Source of the DNA: Cellvibrio sp. 79
Lineage (GTDB): Bacteria > Pseudomonadota > Gammaproteobacteria > Pseudomonadales > Cellvibrionaceae
Direction of reading: 5' to 3'
Assembly: GCA_003056245.1 (NCBI GenBank)
Contig: MVDH01000001.1
Location: 423,028 to 487,027, forward strand
Length of the DNA stretch: 64,000 bases
The position numbers were made by a program, and so were the translations under genes. The notes beneath the pieces are model-generated. The model did no database searches. It was not told where the DNA came from and saw nothing but the letters and a program-made list of their open reading frames with translations. Positions 26,612-36,200 of this stretch are shown here, in pieces (the first letter of the stretch is position 1; every line of letters starts with the position of its first letter).

Positions 26612-29014
26612 ATGACTCAGACTAGAAATAATCATTACGTGCCGCAGTGGTACCAGAGTGGATTTGTTGATGAACGTGATCATGAACTGTGTCATCTCAA
26701 ACGTAGAGAGATCGGTCTGAAGGACGGGTCGACCAAAATTATCAATAGTAAAAAATGGTATAGCTCAGCACAGTGCTTTTACGAGAAAGATCTGTACTCG
26801 ATTTTTTTTGGAACAATTCTCAATGACAATATTGAGAAAAGGCTATTTGGTCCCATCGATGATAATGGTGCTAATGCGGTCAAGGCATTTTTAACTGACG
26901 ATCAGTCTCAATGGCATCATAACTTTCAAGACTTCTTTATCTATCTTGATGCTCAAAAGTTACGAACACCTAAAGGTCTGGATTGGGTTAAGAATAAATA
27001 CCCTGAATTAAGTCAAGTTCAGCTAATGAACGAGATGAAGGAGTTAAGAACTATTCACTGCACATTATGGGCTGAAGGTGTTCGTGAATTAGTGTCAGCT
27101 GAAAACTCTGAAGTTAAATTTATTCTCTCTGATAATCCAGTAACGATATATAACTACGCTTGTTCACCAGATTCAGAATTATGTGCATATCCACATGACC
27201 CTGACATAGCTTTAAAAGGATCTCAGACAATATTTCCTCTGAATAAAAACCGATGCTTAATACTGACAAATCTTGAGTATGCACGAGACCCAAATGGTGA
27301 AAACCCTTTAGAGCAACGTACTAACGCGGTCAAGGTTCGGCAATCAATGGTCAACACTATTAACTTCATCAATGAAAGAAAACTGACAACAGATGAGGTG
27401 ATTAAAATAAACCATATCATTAAGTCCAGAGCCAAAGACGCAATTGCAGCTGGCAAAGAGAGCTGGCTTTACCCTGAAAATGGATTGAATTGTGATTGGG
27501 CAGAGTTGCGTCATGTACTGATGCCACCTTCTAATGAATTGCCCCACTTTGGTGGCGAAATGTATGTGCATTATGAAGATGGCAGCACGCATTATCAGGA
27601 TGCTTTTGGCCGCTCAACACCTCAAAATAAGTATCTGAAAAAAGAAATTGATGAATCAAAACTACGAAGAAATGATAAATGTGGATGCGGTAGTAACCTC
27701 AAATATAAGCATTGCTGTAAAGATGTACGCAAAGAGCTACGCACTAGTTGGAGTGAGCTGAGTATACGAGAACGAAATTTGGCATTCTGTCGAGCAATCA
27801 GAGGAATTCTGGGGTGTGACGGTGGCAAGACTTGGTTAGATGTCAGACGCGAAATTACAGAGGAACAAATTACTAAAATTTATGGTTTCTATTCTTTCTT
27901 GTGGCCACGTGAAACTGATATCTATTCACTGTTGCCAAAATCAGATGGAAAATTCAGGGCTTTGTACACGGGAGTGCTTGATATACGAGCTATTGGAGCA
28001 CATGCGTTACCTATGGCTTCATTGTTTGATGAGTTTCTGGTCGAAAGTCCAATAATAAATTCAAATAATGTTAAGCCTGAATTTAGTCCAATCGATTCGC
28101 CTTCTAAATACAAATACCAAGCGCTAAAAGATTTTTCCTTCATGTTGGAGTTGGAGCCGTATATCGGATATGGCCTTATCAACTTAATTCCAGATCCGAG
28201 TGATTTTGACCGAGGCTTGATGACAGCTGTGATGGAGATGTCAACATCTGGTCGTAAAGCTATTGAAAGTAAACGAGACTGGGAATTGCATACTAAGTTA
28301 GTAATTGAGGACTATCTAAACTCAACTCATATGGCGCCGAGAGATTCCAAAATCCGTTCATTGGTCATTGACTTTGGCATGTCTGAAGATGAGGCCGCTC
28401 AGTTTGTCGATTTGTTAGAAGAAAATGCTGAAACCTTTTCATTAACAATGCTCCAATCGATGAAGCCGGGCGATGGCGGTCAGTTTATACAATATAGATT
28501 GAGACCTAATTATGAAATGGCTCTATTTACAGCTCAGGTGACGGGTTCGGTTATAGTAACGGATAGTGAGTCTAGGTGGATTGAGCTCCAATCAGCGCAG
28601 CATAGACAGATGGGCGTAGCTTTATATCCTTGGAATGATTTTTATGGGGATATTACTCGGATACCGATGGATTATCATTTGTTAGATTCATTCACTAAAA
28701 CCCAGCACCATTTTGCCGCAGCAAGGACGACTCTGAAAATGGCAGATGGAATGGTTTTAGCTGATGATCGTTCGATTAATACATTGCAAAGAGTTACTGA
28801 ATCATTGGCTAGATTGAATAACCAACTAGGAAAAATAGATACCGATGGAGCATCAAAGTTTGTGAATGTTGACTGTAGAGTTTTGGCACCTGGTGGCGGT
28901 ATATATGACCGTAATGTTCAACGATTGTTGGCTAGATCCGGTTGTTTGCATTATGACCAAAAAGTTCGATCCGTTTATTACGTGAATAATTTGGCGCAAA
29001 GTAAAGTTAACTGA
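26612..29014 (+). CDS. DUF4238 protein with central SEC-C zinc motif and unknown C-terminal half
   Basis: The 800-residue cytoplasmic-looking protein begins MTQTRNNHYVPQWYQSGFVD, the start typical of DUF4238 proteins, and that domain appears to span about 1-300. A SEC-C zinc motif, RRNDKCGCGSNLKYKHCCK, lies near 352-370. The remaining roughly 430 residues (from ELRTSWSELSIRERNL) resemble nothing I know. No signal peptide or membrane segment is seen. Base composition is lower in GC than the flanking core genes. DUF4238 proteins are scattered among mobile and defence-rich regions, but their biochemical role is not established. The start at 26612 is supported only by domain alignment; the ribosome site is poor. 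Confidence 0.82.
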   Translation: MTQTRNNHYVPQWYQSGFVDERDHELCHLKRREIGLKDGSTKIINSKKWYSSAQCFYEKDLYSIFFGTILNDNIEKRLFGPIDDNGANAVKAFLTDDQSQWHHNFQDFFIYLDAQKLRTPKGLDWVKNKYPELSQVQLMNEMKELRTIHCTLWAEGVRELVSAENSEVKFILSDNPVTIYNYACSPDSELCAYPHDPDIALKGSQTIFPLNKNRCLILTNLEYARDPNGENPLEQRTNAVKVRQSMVNTINFINERKLTTDEVIKINHIIKSRAKDAIAAGKESWLYPENGLNCDWAELRHVLMPPSNELPHFGGEMYVHYEDGSTHYQDAFGRSTPQNKYLKKEIDESKLRRNDKCGCGSNLKYKHCCKDVRKELRTSWSELSIRERNLAFCRAIRGILGCDGGKTWLDVRREITEEQITKIYGFYSFLWPRETDIYSLLPKSDGKFRALYTGVLDIRAIGAHALPMASLFDEFLVESPIINSNNVKPEFSPIDSPSKYKYQALKDFSFMLELEPYIGYGLINLIPDPSDFDRGLMTAVMEMSTSGRKAIESKRDWELHTKLVIEDYLNSTHMAPRDSKIRSLVIDFGMSEDEAAQFVDLLEENAETFSLTMLQSMKPGDGGQFIQYRLRPNYEMALFTAQVTGSVIVTDSESRWIELQSAQHRQMGVALYPWNDFYGDITRIPMDYHLLDSFTKTQHHFAAARTTLKMADGMVLADDRSINTLQRVTESLARLNNQLGKIDTDGASKFVNVDCRVLAPGGGIYDRNVQRLLARSGCLHYDQKVRSVYYVNNLAQSKVN

Positions 29015-29160
29015 ATGTCTGCTTCTGGCCGAAAGCAGCAGTCAACCAACAATATTTGGTCATCAAATTAAATGTTCCTGCTATAGGCATTTATTTTTTG
29101 AAATTGTGAAGATTGGGGTACGCAAAGCTCAGGCTGTGCGCCCCAATCCCACCAAAAAAT

Positions 29161-29478
29161 CTACATCGATAACTGTTTTTTAAGGTGCCCATCAATCCTA
29201 TCAATCACACGCGCAATACTATTAATAGCCCATTGCGGTAATTTCACGCTCTCATTAATTCCATCAAATAACGTTTCCAACAAAAGCGTCTGACAATACA
29301 CCTGATAAACCGCATCATCACCCGTTTTGTCAGGTAGTGGATTAGCTACTATGGTAAGAAATTTTCCTTCAGGCGAATGAACTTCCAGTCGGGACTTTTG
29401 GAAAAAGGTGTATTGGAATTGATCGAGTTTAATAATGCAGGAAGCAGGTGAAGAGGGGGGAGGTGCGACATTATCCAT
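29161..29478 (-). CDS. Unknown 105-residue protein with a structured leader
   Basis: I do not recognise this protein. From the ATG at 29478 (AGAGAAA upstream) it reads MDNVAPPPSSPASCIIKLDQ and ends GHLKKQLSM. It has no signal peptide or membrane segment. The frame stays open upstream to 29556, but that part lies in the inverted repeat at 29509-29539 and in a GTTGCAA-containing leader, so it is more likely untranslated. The elaborate leader suggests post-transcriptional control. Confidence 0.6.
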   Translation of the reverse strand: MDNVAPPPSSPASCIIKLDQFQYTFFQKSRLEVHSPEGKFLTIVANPLPDKTGDDAVYQVYCQTLLLETLFDGINESVKLPQWAINSIARVIDRIDGHLKKQLSM

Positions 29479-29508
29479 AAAAGTTTCTCTGTGTTGAGTA
29501 AGATATCT

Positions 29509-29539
29509 CGCCTCCATGAGGTTGCAATTCATGGAGGCG
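29509..29539 (-). promoter_or_regulatory. Leader hairpin with GTTGCAA in its loop
   Basis: CGCCTCCATGA and TCATGGAGGCG form a perfect 11-bp stem around a nine-base loop GGTTGCAAT (plus-strand reading), ending 31 bases before the ATG of the minus-strand gene at 29478. The loop motif GTTGCAA recurs at 29550 and 29685, so loop-to-loop or strand pairing with those copies is possible. Confidence 0.55.
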
Positions 29540-29548
29540 ACTGGACAA

Positions 29549-29698
29549 GGTTGCAACCACCGGCCTCAACAACACCGGCCCGCCCGAGGGCGGCCTCATC
29601 CAGCCGCCATAACGCAGGCGTGACTGTACGAGGACACAAAACACCAGAAGTGTCGTGTGCCTGTTGAGTTACCGGGGGTTGCAATCCCGACAGCGTTT
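29549..29698 (-). ncRNA. Candidate structured leader or antisense RNA bounded by GTTGCAA motifs
   Basis: The segment starts with the perfect palindrome GGTTGCAACC (29549-29558) and ends near GGGTTGCAATCCC (about 29684). Between them are a CGCCC/GGGCG hairpin (29581-29592), repeated CACCGGCC units and an interrupted GACAC/GTGTC pairing. It precedes the small gene at 29478 on the minus strand. From memory the layout resembles phage C4-type antisense RNA leaders, in which short complementary motifs control a downstream gene, but I could not test this. Direction is inferred from the neighbour. Confidence 0.35.
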
Positions 29699-29711
29699 TT
29701 TTCACTGCGGT

Positions 29712-29761
29712 GGCAGAGTAGTGGAAGCGGTTGGTGCTGTCAATTCGATGAAATAATGAGC
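29712..29761. repeat. Dispersed 50-bp repeat, copy A
   Basis: GGCAGAGTAGTGGAAGCGGT opens this segment and GATGAAATAATGAGC closes it. A second copy at 45311-45360 has the same two blocks with identical spacing (35 bp between block starts) and about 80% identity by eye. It lies in a gap between genes, upstream of plus-strand genes in both cases. Confidence 0.6.
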
Positions 29762-29970
29762 TTTATTTATGTTGGGATTGGTGATGGCGTTGGCTTTAGT
29801 TTTTAATTAATGTATTTGACGAAGAAATAATAAACTCGTGCCCCGTGCCGATTTAAAAAAGGGTAAACAATGGAAGCTATGATCGAGAGACTGTGGCCAG
29901 GTTTCACAAATCTGGGCAGAATAATTAATTAACAAGAATCTGATTGCTTATTCAACTAAAGGAAATGACG

Positions 29971-30240
29971 ATGGAAATCGCTGAACGCCATAATAATTGG
30001 ATACTTTACAGAGATGCCGATGGATATTATTTAAATAGCAGGTGTAGTTGGGGGCCAGTAGAACCTACAGCGGAATTTCAGCTATTAGAAAGTGAAGTGC
30101 AGCAGTATATTCAAAATGGAAATCAAATAATTCATGAGCTATCTAAACTTTCAGATTCTCCAGAAAGTAAAGAACGTTACGAACAAGAGCGCCCAATACC
30201 TAAAGAAAAATTGATTAATATGAATAATTGTCATAAATAA
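29971..30240 (+). CDS. Unknown 89-residue protein
   Basis: I do not recognise this protein. It reads MEIAERHNNWILYRDADGYY and continues with WGPVEPTAEFQLLESEVQQY, then a charged C-terminus. The start at 29971 is chosen because AAAGGA lies about seven bases upstream; an ATG at 29965 is too close to that site. It is soluble and acidic, without cysteine motifs. It is the first of four small AT-rich plus-strand genes (to 31634), separated by 33 to 195 bp, of unknown relation. Confidence 0.6.
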   Translation: MEIAERHNNWILYRDADGYYLNSRCSWGPVEPTAEFQLLESEVQQYIQNGNQIIHELSKLSDSPESKERYEQERPIPKEKLINMNNCHK

Positions 30241-30273
30241 ATTTTTTTGCTTTAGCTTCGGAGAAATAGCATT

Positions 30274-30498
30274 ATGTTTAGCTTATCTGAACTTGCAACT
30301 TTAATTCGCCTGGTTGAAAAAGAAGGCATTGTGCTTTATGAGCATATTCAGTCAGACGATGAATGCATATCGAATGATGCTGCTGACTTTTCAGTTCATA
30401 TAGGTTTAATCGCAGGAAAACTGCAAGAACTGTATGAGTTAGAGTGGCAAGAAGGTAGCAATCATCTTCCTTACAATAAGTTACTTGAAAAACTCTAA
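30274..30498 (+). CDS. Unknown 74-residue protein
   Basis: I do not recognise this protein. It reads MFSLSELATLIRLVEKEGIV then LYEHIQSDDECISND and ends YNKLLEKL, so it is small, acidic and probably helical. CGGAGAAAT lies upstream of the ATG, a reasonable ribosome site. It is 33 bp after the preceding unknown gene and is likely in one transcript with it. Confidence 0.6.
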   Translation: MFSLSELATLIRLVEKEGIVLYEHIQSDDECISNDAADFSVHIGLIAGKLQELYELEWQEGSNHLPYNKLLEKL

Positions 30499-30693
30499 CG
30501 GGCTGCATTGATCACAGAGGGACTTGTTCTTGTGTTTTTGGCAGTTCGCGCCCCGGTTGCTCCAGGGGAATATAAAACCGGATTTGCCTTTGGCTTTTTT
30601 CGTTGCGCCTGAGTGTTTAGTACGATATGCATATGTTAAGGTTGGAATTATTATCTATAGAACATTTAATTTTAGGTTGGAGATATAGGGAAG

Positions 30694-31014
30694 ATGGATA
30701 AGAATCAATGTTGGTTAATTTACTATAAAGCGAATATTGCTGAAAACTCATCGTTAAATATGGATGGATCAACGTATGTTTTTGGGATTGCAGCAGTTCC
30801 TACTAAAGATTTAAAAAAAGCGTTGGAGCTATTTGATTACAGATTGCAGGAAAGCGCGCAACAATTAATTGAAATTTATAAATGCACATTTGATCAGAAT
30901 TTAAGCGCCCCTCATGAAGCAGATCTTTTTGAGGGTATTCAGAGTTCACTAGATATCGCAACTTCCAGTCAAAAAGTTTATTTATCAATCATCGGTAATG
31001 AATCATTAGGCTAA
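30694..31014 (+). CDS. Unknown 106-residue protein
   Basis: I do not recognise this protein. It starts MDKNQCWLIYYKANIAENSS after GGAGATATAGGGAAG and contains YVFGIAAVPTKDLKKALELF and a C-terminal VYLSIIGNESLG. It is soluble-looking with alternating strand and helix patterns. It is 29 bp upstream of the next gene, which encodes an exported protein, so the two may be co-transcribed. The 195-bp gap before it shows no recognisable feature. Confidence 0.6.
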   Translation: MDKNQCWLIYYKANIAENSSLNMDGSTYVFGIAAVPTKDLKKALELFDYRLQESAQQLIEIYKCTFDQNLSAPHEADLFEGIQSSLDIATSSQKVYLSIIGNESLG

Positions 31015-31043
31015 ACTTTAAACGTTAGGGAAATGAGAAGTTT

Positions 31044-31634
31044 ATGATTAAACACTTAAATAACTTAACCATCCTTTTTATCGCCCTGGTTTATTTCTCA
31101 TCAGGATCAGTTACTGCCGAAGATAATTCAAAAGCCCTCGAAACAATCTTTTCAGAAGATCAAAAAGACAGGAAAATAATGACGAGTGGACAAGCTTATG
31201 ACTGGGAGTCTATTGCTTACAGGGATGAAGAGAGGGAAAAAGCTGTTCGTGAGTTGATTGAAAAAGGAAAGCTGCAAACTGGTGAAGACTATTACCATGC
31301 AGCAATGATTTTGCAACATGGAACCAGCCCTGAAGATCACTTACTGGCTCATGACTTGTGTGTGGTTGCGATCAGTAAAGGAGAGGAAAAAGCCAAGTGG
31401 CTTGCAGCAGCTAGTCTTGATAGATTTTTAATTGGAATAGGCAGAAATCAACGGTATGGAACGCAATTCAGAAGTGATAGGTCATTTAATCCTCCTCGTC
31501 TCGTGCCAATTGATAAAGATGTTCCGGATGCACTCAGAATTGAAATGAATGTACCAACACTCAAGGAGGCCAGGAAAGTGGAAAAACAAATGATTAAGTC
31601 ATTTAATGAAAATCGTAATTCAAATAAAAAATAA
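31044..31634 (+). CDS. Unknown exported protein, possibly TPR/Sel1-like
   Basis: The 196-residue protein has a signal peptide (MIKHLNNLTILFIALVYFSS, cleavage near SVTA-EDN). The mature part contains KGKLQTGEDYYHAAMILQHG and AHDLCVVAISKGEEKAKWLA, helix-turn-helix units that resemble a degenerate TPR/Sel1 pair, followed by FLIGIGRNQRYGTQF. The last sequence recalls hypothetical periplasmic proteins of unknown role. It is the last gene in the small-gene run and has no clear terminator. Confidence 0.65.
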   Translation: MIKHLNNLTILFIALVYFSSGSVTAEDNSKALETIFSEDQKDRKIMTSGQAYDWESIAYRDEEREKAVRELIEKGKLQTGEDYYHAAMILQHGTSPEDHLLAHDLCVVAISKGEEKAKWLAAASLDRFLIGIGRNQRYGTQFRSDRSFNPPRLVPIDKDVPDALRIEMNVPTLKEARKVEKQMIKSFNENRNSNKK

Positions 31635-32118
31635 GGATTTATAGGGGATTGCTGCCCAAGCAAAGAGTGGCTCAGCGCAGCTACTATTTAAACACCAAGC
31701 GATCCGCTGATCGCGGTTCAAAAGAACTGCCTAATATCCCCTCATAAATTCCTGCTTTGAAATAACAATTTAGCCAAAAAAATAATTATTAATGCAGCGA
31801 TGAGTGATCATCCGCGGTCGAGACCTTATTGAAGTTACCTTATCGATATTACGAGTTTGTTACCAAAAAATTTTGGTGATATTCAACGACAAGATAAGCA
31901 GCCAATCATGGTTTTGCTCGTCTCACTTTTTCAAAACTACCTGAAACGCTCCTTATCAAAACCCCTTAAAAACGATAAATACCACACAGGTTTTTGCGTA
32001 TTTAATCCCAATTTTTCCGTATGACGAAAGTGGGACAACTTTCGCTGCTCTCTTTGTGTATGGTGCTCATCTCTTGGCTGTGCAGGCCAAACCCAATTAT
32101 TCCAAGGAAATGAATGCT
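31635..32118. other. Intergenic stretch with short hairpins, no gene seen
   Basis: Nothing convincing is coded in these 484 bases. GCGATC/GATCGC (31699-31714) and CGAAAGT/ACTTTCG (about 32025-32043) form small hairpins, neither with a T-run. The downstream end carries AAGGAAATG just ahead of the short frame described at 32119. Confidence 0.4.
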
Positions 32119-32349
32119 ATGACATATTCCTATAAATTTTCCCGTCTTTTCCCGCAGCCCCGGAATCAATCTTTAGAAAAGATTTCCCAATAATCCGAAT
32201 CAATGGCAATTACTGTAGATGTCAGTAACGAACTGCAATGCATTGGAATTCTGGTCGCCACCGACGAAACACAAAGTATTAGTAAGCTTTATATCACCAG
32301 CCAAAAAGGATTTGAGTTCATTGACCAAACGTTAATGGACTTGAAATAG
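32119..32349 (+). pseudogene. Short reading frame interrupted by an in-frame TAA
   Basis: An ATG at 32119 behind AAGGAAATGAATGCT opens 24 codons (MTYSYKFSRLFPQPRNQSLE...) ending in TAA at 32191-32193. The same frame resumes and from an ATG at 32203 gives 48 codons, MAITVDVSNELQCIGILVAT to DQTLMDLK, stopping at 32349. The shared frame and good ribosome site suggest either one 76-codon gene broken by a nonsense mutation or a leader peptide plus a 48-codon gene. I do not recognise either part. Confidence 0.3.
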
Positions 32350-32468
32350 CAAAACAGGAGTTTTGCTTGCTGCATAGCGCAGTGGCAATGAGACAAGCAT
32401 TGCAGTGGACACTTGCAGGAGCGGGTGAATTCACATCAACTATAACGTTAAATCAATAGGAGTCTTTT

Positions 32469-32966
32469 ATGAAACTCTCTTCATCCGTTGCAAGTTTTGT
32501 TTTTCTTTTATTAGGCAGTATATCGATTAATGCCAGCGCGCAATCTTCTGTGTGTACATGGGTTTCGGTATACGGTTATGTCAGCAATAACAATCAATAC
32601 ATATCCTGGAATTGCCAAACATCCAGCGGTACTACAGCGGCCTCGCGTCAGGATATTTATAGCCTCACCTGGTACACATACAGTTGCGGTTCGGTTAACG
32701 CCGCTAATGGTTACCAAAACACCGGCACCACACAAGGCACCGCTTATCCACAGAAGTGCAATACCAATATTGTTACAGCGCCAACTACACCGGTTACCCC
32801 ACCAGTAAATCCGTGCTACACCGGATCGACTCAAATTATTCAAACCAGCCCGGGTACCTACACACCGTTTAACCCTGCATTTTGTGGCCCACAACCACAA
32901 TGCAAACATAGCGTAACCCCGCTGGACCCGTATTCTTACCCGCGTTTGAAATATACCTGTTTGTAA
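32469..32966 (+). CDS. Small secreted protein with eight cysteines
   Basis: The 165-residue protein has a clear signal peptide (MKLSSSVASFVFLLLGSISI, cleavage after NASA). The mature chain is rich in Ser, Thr, Tyr and Asn and carries eight Cys, enough for four disulfides, with a Pro/Thr-rich hinge (TAPTTPVTPPVNP) splitting it into two parts. AATAGGAGT precedes the ATG. It is followed by a strong bidirectional terminator. I do not recognise the family. Its position next to the giant surface protein gene and the cysteine content suggest an extracellular role, which is an inference only. Confidence 0.72.
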   Translation: MKLSSSVASFVFLLLGSISINASAQSSVCTWVSVYGYVSNNNQYISWNCQTSSGTTAASRQDIYSLTWYTYSCGSVNAANGYQNTGTTQGTAYPQKCNTNIVTAPTTPVTPPVNPCYTGSTQIIQTSPGTYTPFNPAFCGPQPQCKHSVTPLDPYSYPRLKYTCL

Positions 32967-32973
32967 TAGAATT

Positions 32974-33004
32974 AAAAAAAGCGGTGCGTGCGCACCGCTT
33001 TTTT
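32974..33004. terminator. Bidirectional intrinsic terminator
   Basis: AGCGGTGCG and CGCACCGCT form a 9-bp stem flanked by seven A on the left and six T on the right, so it can stop transcripts from both sides. It serves the secreted-protein gene ending at 32966 and the small minus-strand frame ending at 33003. Confidence 0.88.
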
Positions 33005-33158
33005 AATCAAGGCAATGAAAGAATAGGTATCGATTGGTTTTTAGAATAAATTCTTCTAGGGCATCTGATACCAAACGAAAAGATTGCTCCATGTCTCTTG
33101 AATAAAAAAACAACGTGTCTTTTGGGTCATCTTCCTTGTTGAACGCCGTTTTTTTCAT
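33003..33158 (-). CDS. Possible 51-residue protein on the minus strand
   Basis: A frame of 51 codons reads MKKTAFNKEDDPKDTLFFYS, continues RDMEQSFRLVSDALEEFILK and ends NRYLFFHCLD. TTAGG lies a few bases upstream of the ATG, and its stop codon touches the bidirectional terminator at 32974-33004. The combination of ribosome site, plausible amino-acid composition and terminator supports a real gene. The family is unknown. It diverges from the giant surface protein gene, so it could share regulation with it. Confidence 0.45.
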   Translation of the reverse strand: MKKTAFNKEDDPKDTLFFYSRDMEQSFRLVSDALEEFILKTNRYLFFHCLD

Positions 33159-33202
33159 CTATACCTAACACTAAATGTTTAAAACCGGGTTAGGGGCTTG
33201 GA

Positions 33203-36200
33203 ATGAAAAATTGGTATTTACCAGGAGTGGCCTTATTTTTTGGCATCGCTTTATATTCGTTAGGGACATCGGCTGACCCATATCCACCCACCTGGAGCAA
33301 TGGCGCTGGCGCCTCAATCCATTACCAGCCGGTTACATGGCCAGCAGAACCTGCGAACCCTGTTAATTGCGGTCTCAGCTGTGGCGATTGGAAGCCCTAT
33401 ACGCGCTTCCAACAAAATATGAATGATCCGCGCACGCAAGACCCCTCGAACGGTGGTACGTCACCGCAAGCTTATGTCAATGTCGCTTCATCCTGTTCCG
33501 ATAAAAATTTGCCGAGCATTTATTACTATTTATATCAAGGTGCGACACCTGCCGATGATGTGTTGATGTTTCGCTGGCGTGTTGAGTCTGCACCGCACAA
33601 TTACGCTACCGGTCCGAGCGCTGGAAGTTATGGTGCTAGCAATCCCTGGTCATCTGCATTATGGACAGTATTTTTTGATATTGATGGTGGTGGTTATCGC
33701 TCACTGGCTGCGCATCTCGATGGGTCCTCAGGTGCACCTTCTGCTGCGGTTGATCGTTTGGTCGGCATTTGGGGCGAAAGTGCCACTCAGTCGCTTGATT
33801 ACCTAAATGATCCGCGTGTGCATTTGTTAGGTCATAACCCGACAGCATTTGTAGGTCCGACTGGCAAAATTATGAATTTTACCAACGGCCTTTCACCCAA
33901 CGAAAATTGGCCCAATGGTGCGAATGAAACAACATGGAACTATGGGACGACGCGCGCAAAATCGGTGACACAAAATTCCTGTACGGAATATTTTATTGAT
34001 TACCAAATTCCCATTGCCTTATTAGATGCATCGGCCATCGGCGGTCCAAAAATTACGCGCAGCACACCTATCTCCATGTTGTTTTGTACAGCGAACAGTT
34101 TAAATAATCCGTTTCAAAAAGATTGTGCAGTGAATAAAGCGTGGGGAGCCGATGCGGGCAAAGCAGCGCCTTTTGGGGATTACCTTTCCTTTAATCAAAC
34201 CGCTGCGTACAGCCAACCTATTATTTCCAAAGTTGAAGCAACACCGCCCACCAGCTGTCCAGGAAATTACGCATTGAAAGCAACCGTGCAAGATACGTTA
34301 GCACTTCAATCAGGGAACGTTGTGACTTCGGTACAAAGTGTAGATTTTTATTACTGGTTGGATACGGATGGAGATGGTACGGCTAATGAAGTGAGTGGGC
34401 AGTGGACCAAAATTACTCCGACAGCGACACAGATAGCGGGCACCTTGAATCAGTGGACTGCAACCTGGGCAACCTCAAGTTTACCGAAAGGAAAATATCT
34501 TATTGGTGTGCAGGCATTGGATGACAACACCAAACTGGATGATGGAATGATTCCCACCGGAATTAACAACAGAACCTTTTCTTATTTGTCCGGTGATGCA
34601 GCAAATAAAATTTACATTAACAATGCGTGGCAATCTGGACAGCAAGCACTGTTTCCCACTCATTCACCTTCACAATCGCCCGCAGCGCAAGAAAACTGGT
34701 TTGGCAATCCAAATGTCACAGGCCAGCAAATTGCGGTGATCGGAACTGCAATTAATGCGTGCGGTGTTGCGCCAACCATGTCGTTGTCGGCGAATAAAAC
34801 CAGCCTTGTTGCTAATGATCCGGTCACATTTACCCTGACATTTTCTAATCCGGCGGCAAATACTCAAGCGGTAACTTTTTCACAAATCAACGCAATTTTA
34901 CCCAATGGTTTTACTTACCAAACATCCACCACGTCCGGGACTAATGGATTAGGCACAGCCGATCCATCGATTGCGGCACAAACATTAACCTGGAATTACG
35001 GTGCGCCGGTCAGCCTTGCAGCGGGCGCGAGTATGACATTGGCCTTTACGGCCACGGCAACAAGCACCGCGGGTTATTACAATCTGAATGCGAATGCGAC
35101 TACCTCTTTTGGTGCTATTAGTGCATCGCCGATAGGGATGTCAGTTGATGCGGCGCGATTGAATTTAAATATTGTGCCCGACAGTTATTCACTTCCCGCT
35201 GACAACACCACAACCGTTACATTCACATTTAATTACGTCAATGATTCCGTTTTTAATTTGACGGGAGGTTCGATTACTTCAACCCTTCCTGCCGGCGCAA
35301 CTTACGTTAGTTGTACCGGTGGTTCAGCCTGTAGTAACAACGCCGGAAATTTAAATTGGACAGTGGGGAATCTTGCGGCGAAGTCGTCCTCGACTGCGAC
35401 ACTCACAGTAAAACTTCCAACCAGTTGGAATAGTTCATCATTAGGGCTATCGGGAACACTCAGTGCAACTGCACCTGATGCATCCATCGTAAGTACAAAT
35501 GCAACTGCATCAATAGCCGTGACTGGATATAGCACGCCTGGTGTGGCCGCCATGAGCCTTATTAAAACGGCAAGTGCAGCGCGTATTGCTCCATCAGCTA
35601 CCGTGACATATACCCTAAGTTATTCGAACACCGGTAATGCAACAGCAAGCAATGTGGTTATTACCGATACCTTACCCAATGGAATGAGTTACACAAGTTC
35701 AACTGGCAGCGGCAGTCACTCGTCAGGTGTTGTTACCTGGAATATAGGTAGTGTTGCGGCCGGGGTATCTGGCAGCGTAACAGTCACTGCAACGGCAGCA
35801 GCAGCGCCATTTACGTATCCCAACCCCACTACCAATACTGCAACCATTAATTGGACTGGCGGCTCCGCAGTGACCGCTGATACGCAAGTAGGTATCACCG
35901 GCAATTACTGCAGTGCGGTATTTTATTTCAGGCAAGGCGCGAATAATAATCTGGCAACGATTCGCCCCGCATCCCAAAGTGCACCTGCTTCATCAACCAC
36001 ATATACAACAACGTTAAGCAATATCAGTGATAACAGTTTTGAAAGTTATTCAACCGAACCGAATCAGGTTGTGTTTGAACAAAATGCGGTATTGGGTTCG
36101 TCATTGAATATTTCCAACCAGACATTAACGGTCGATTATTATTTAAGTGCAGCGCAAGGCGGTGGACGTAGCCAGGTTATTCTGCGCAACGACACACAAA

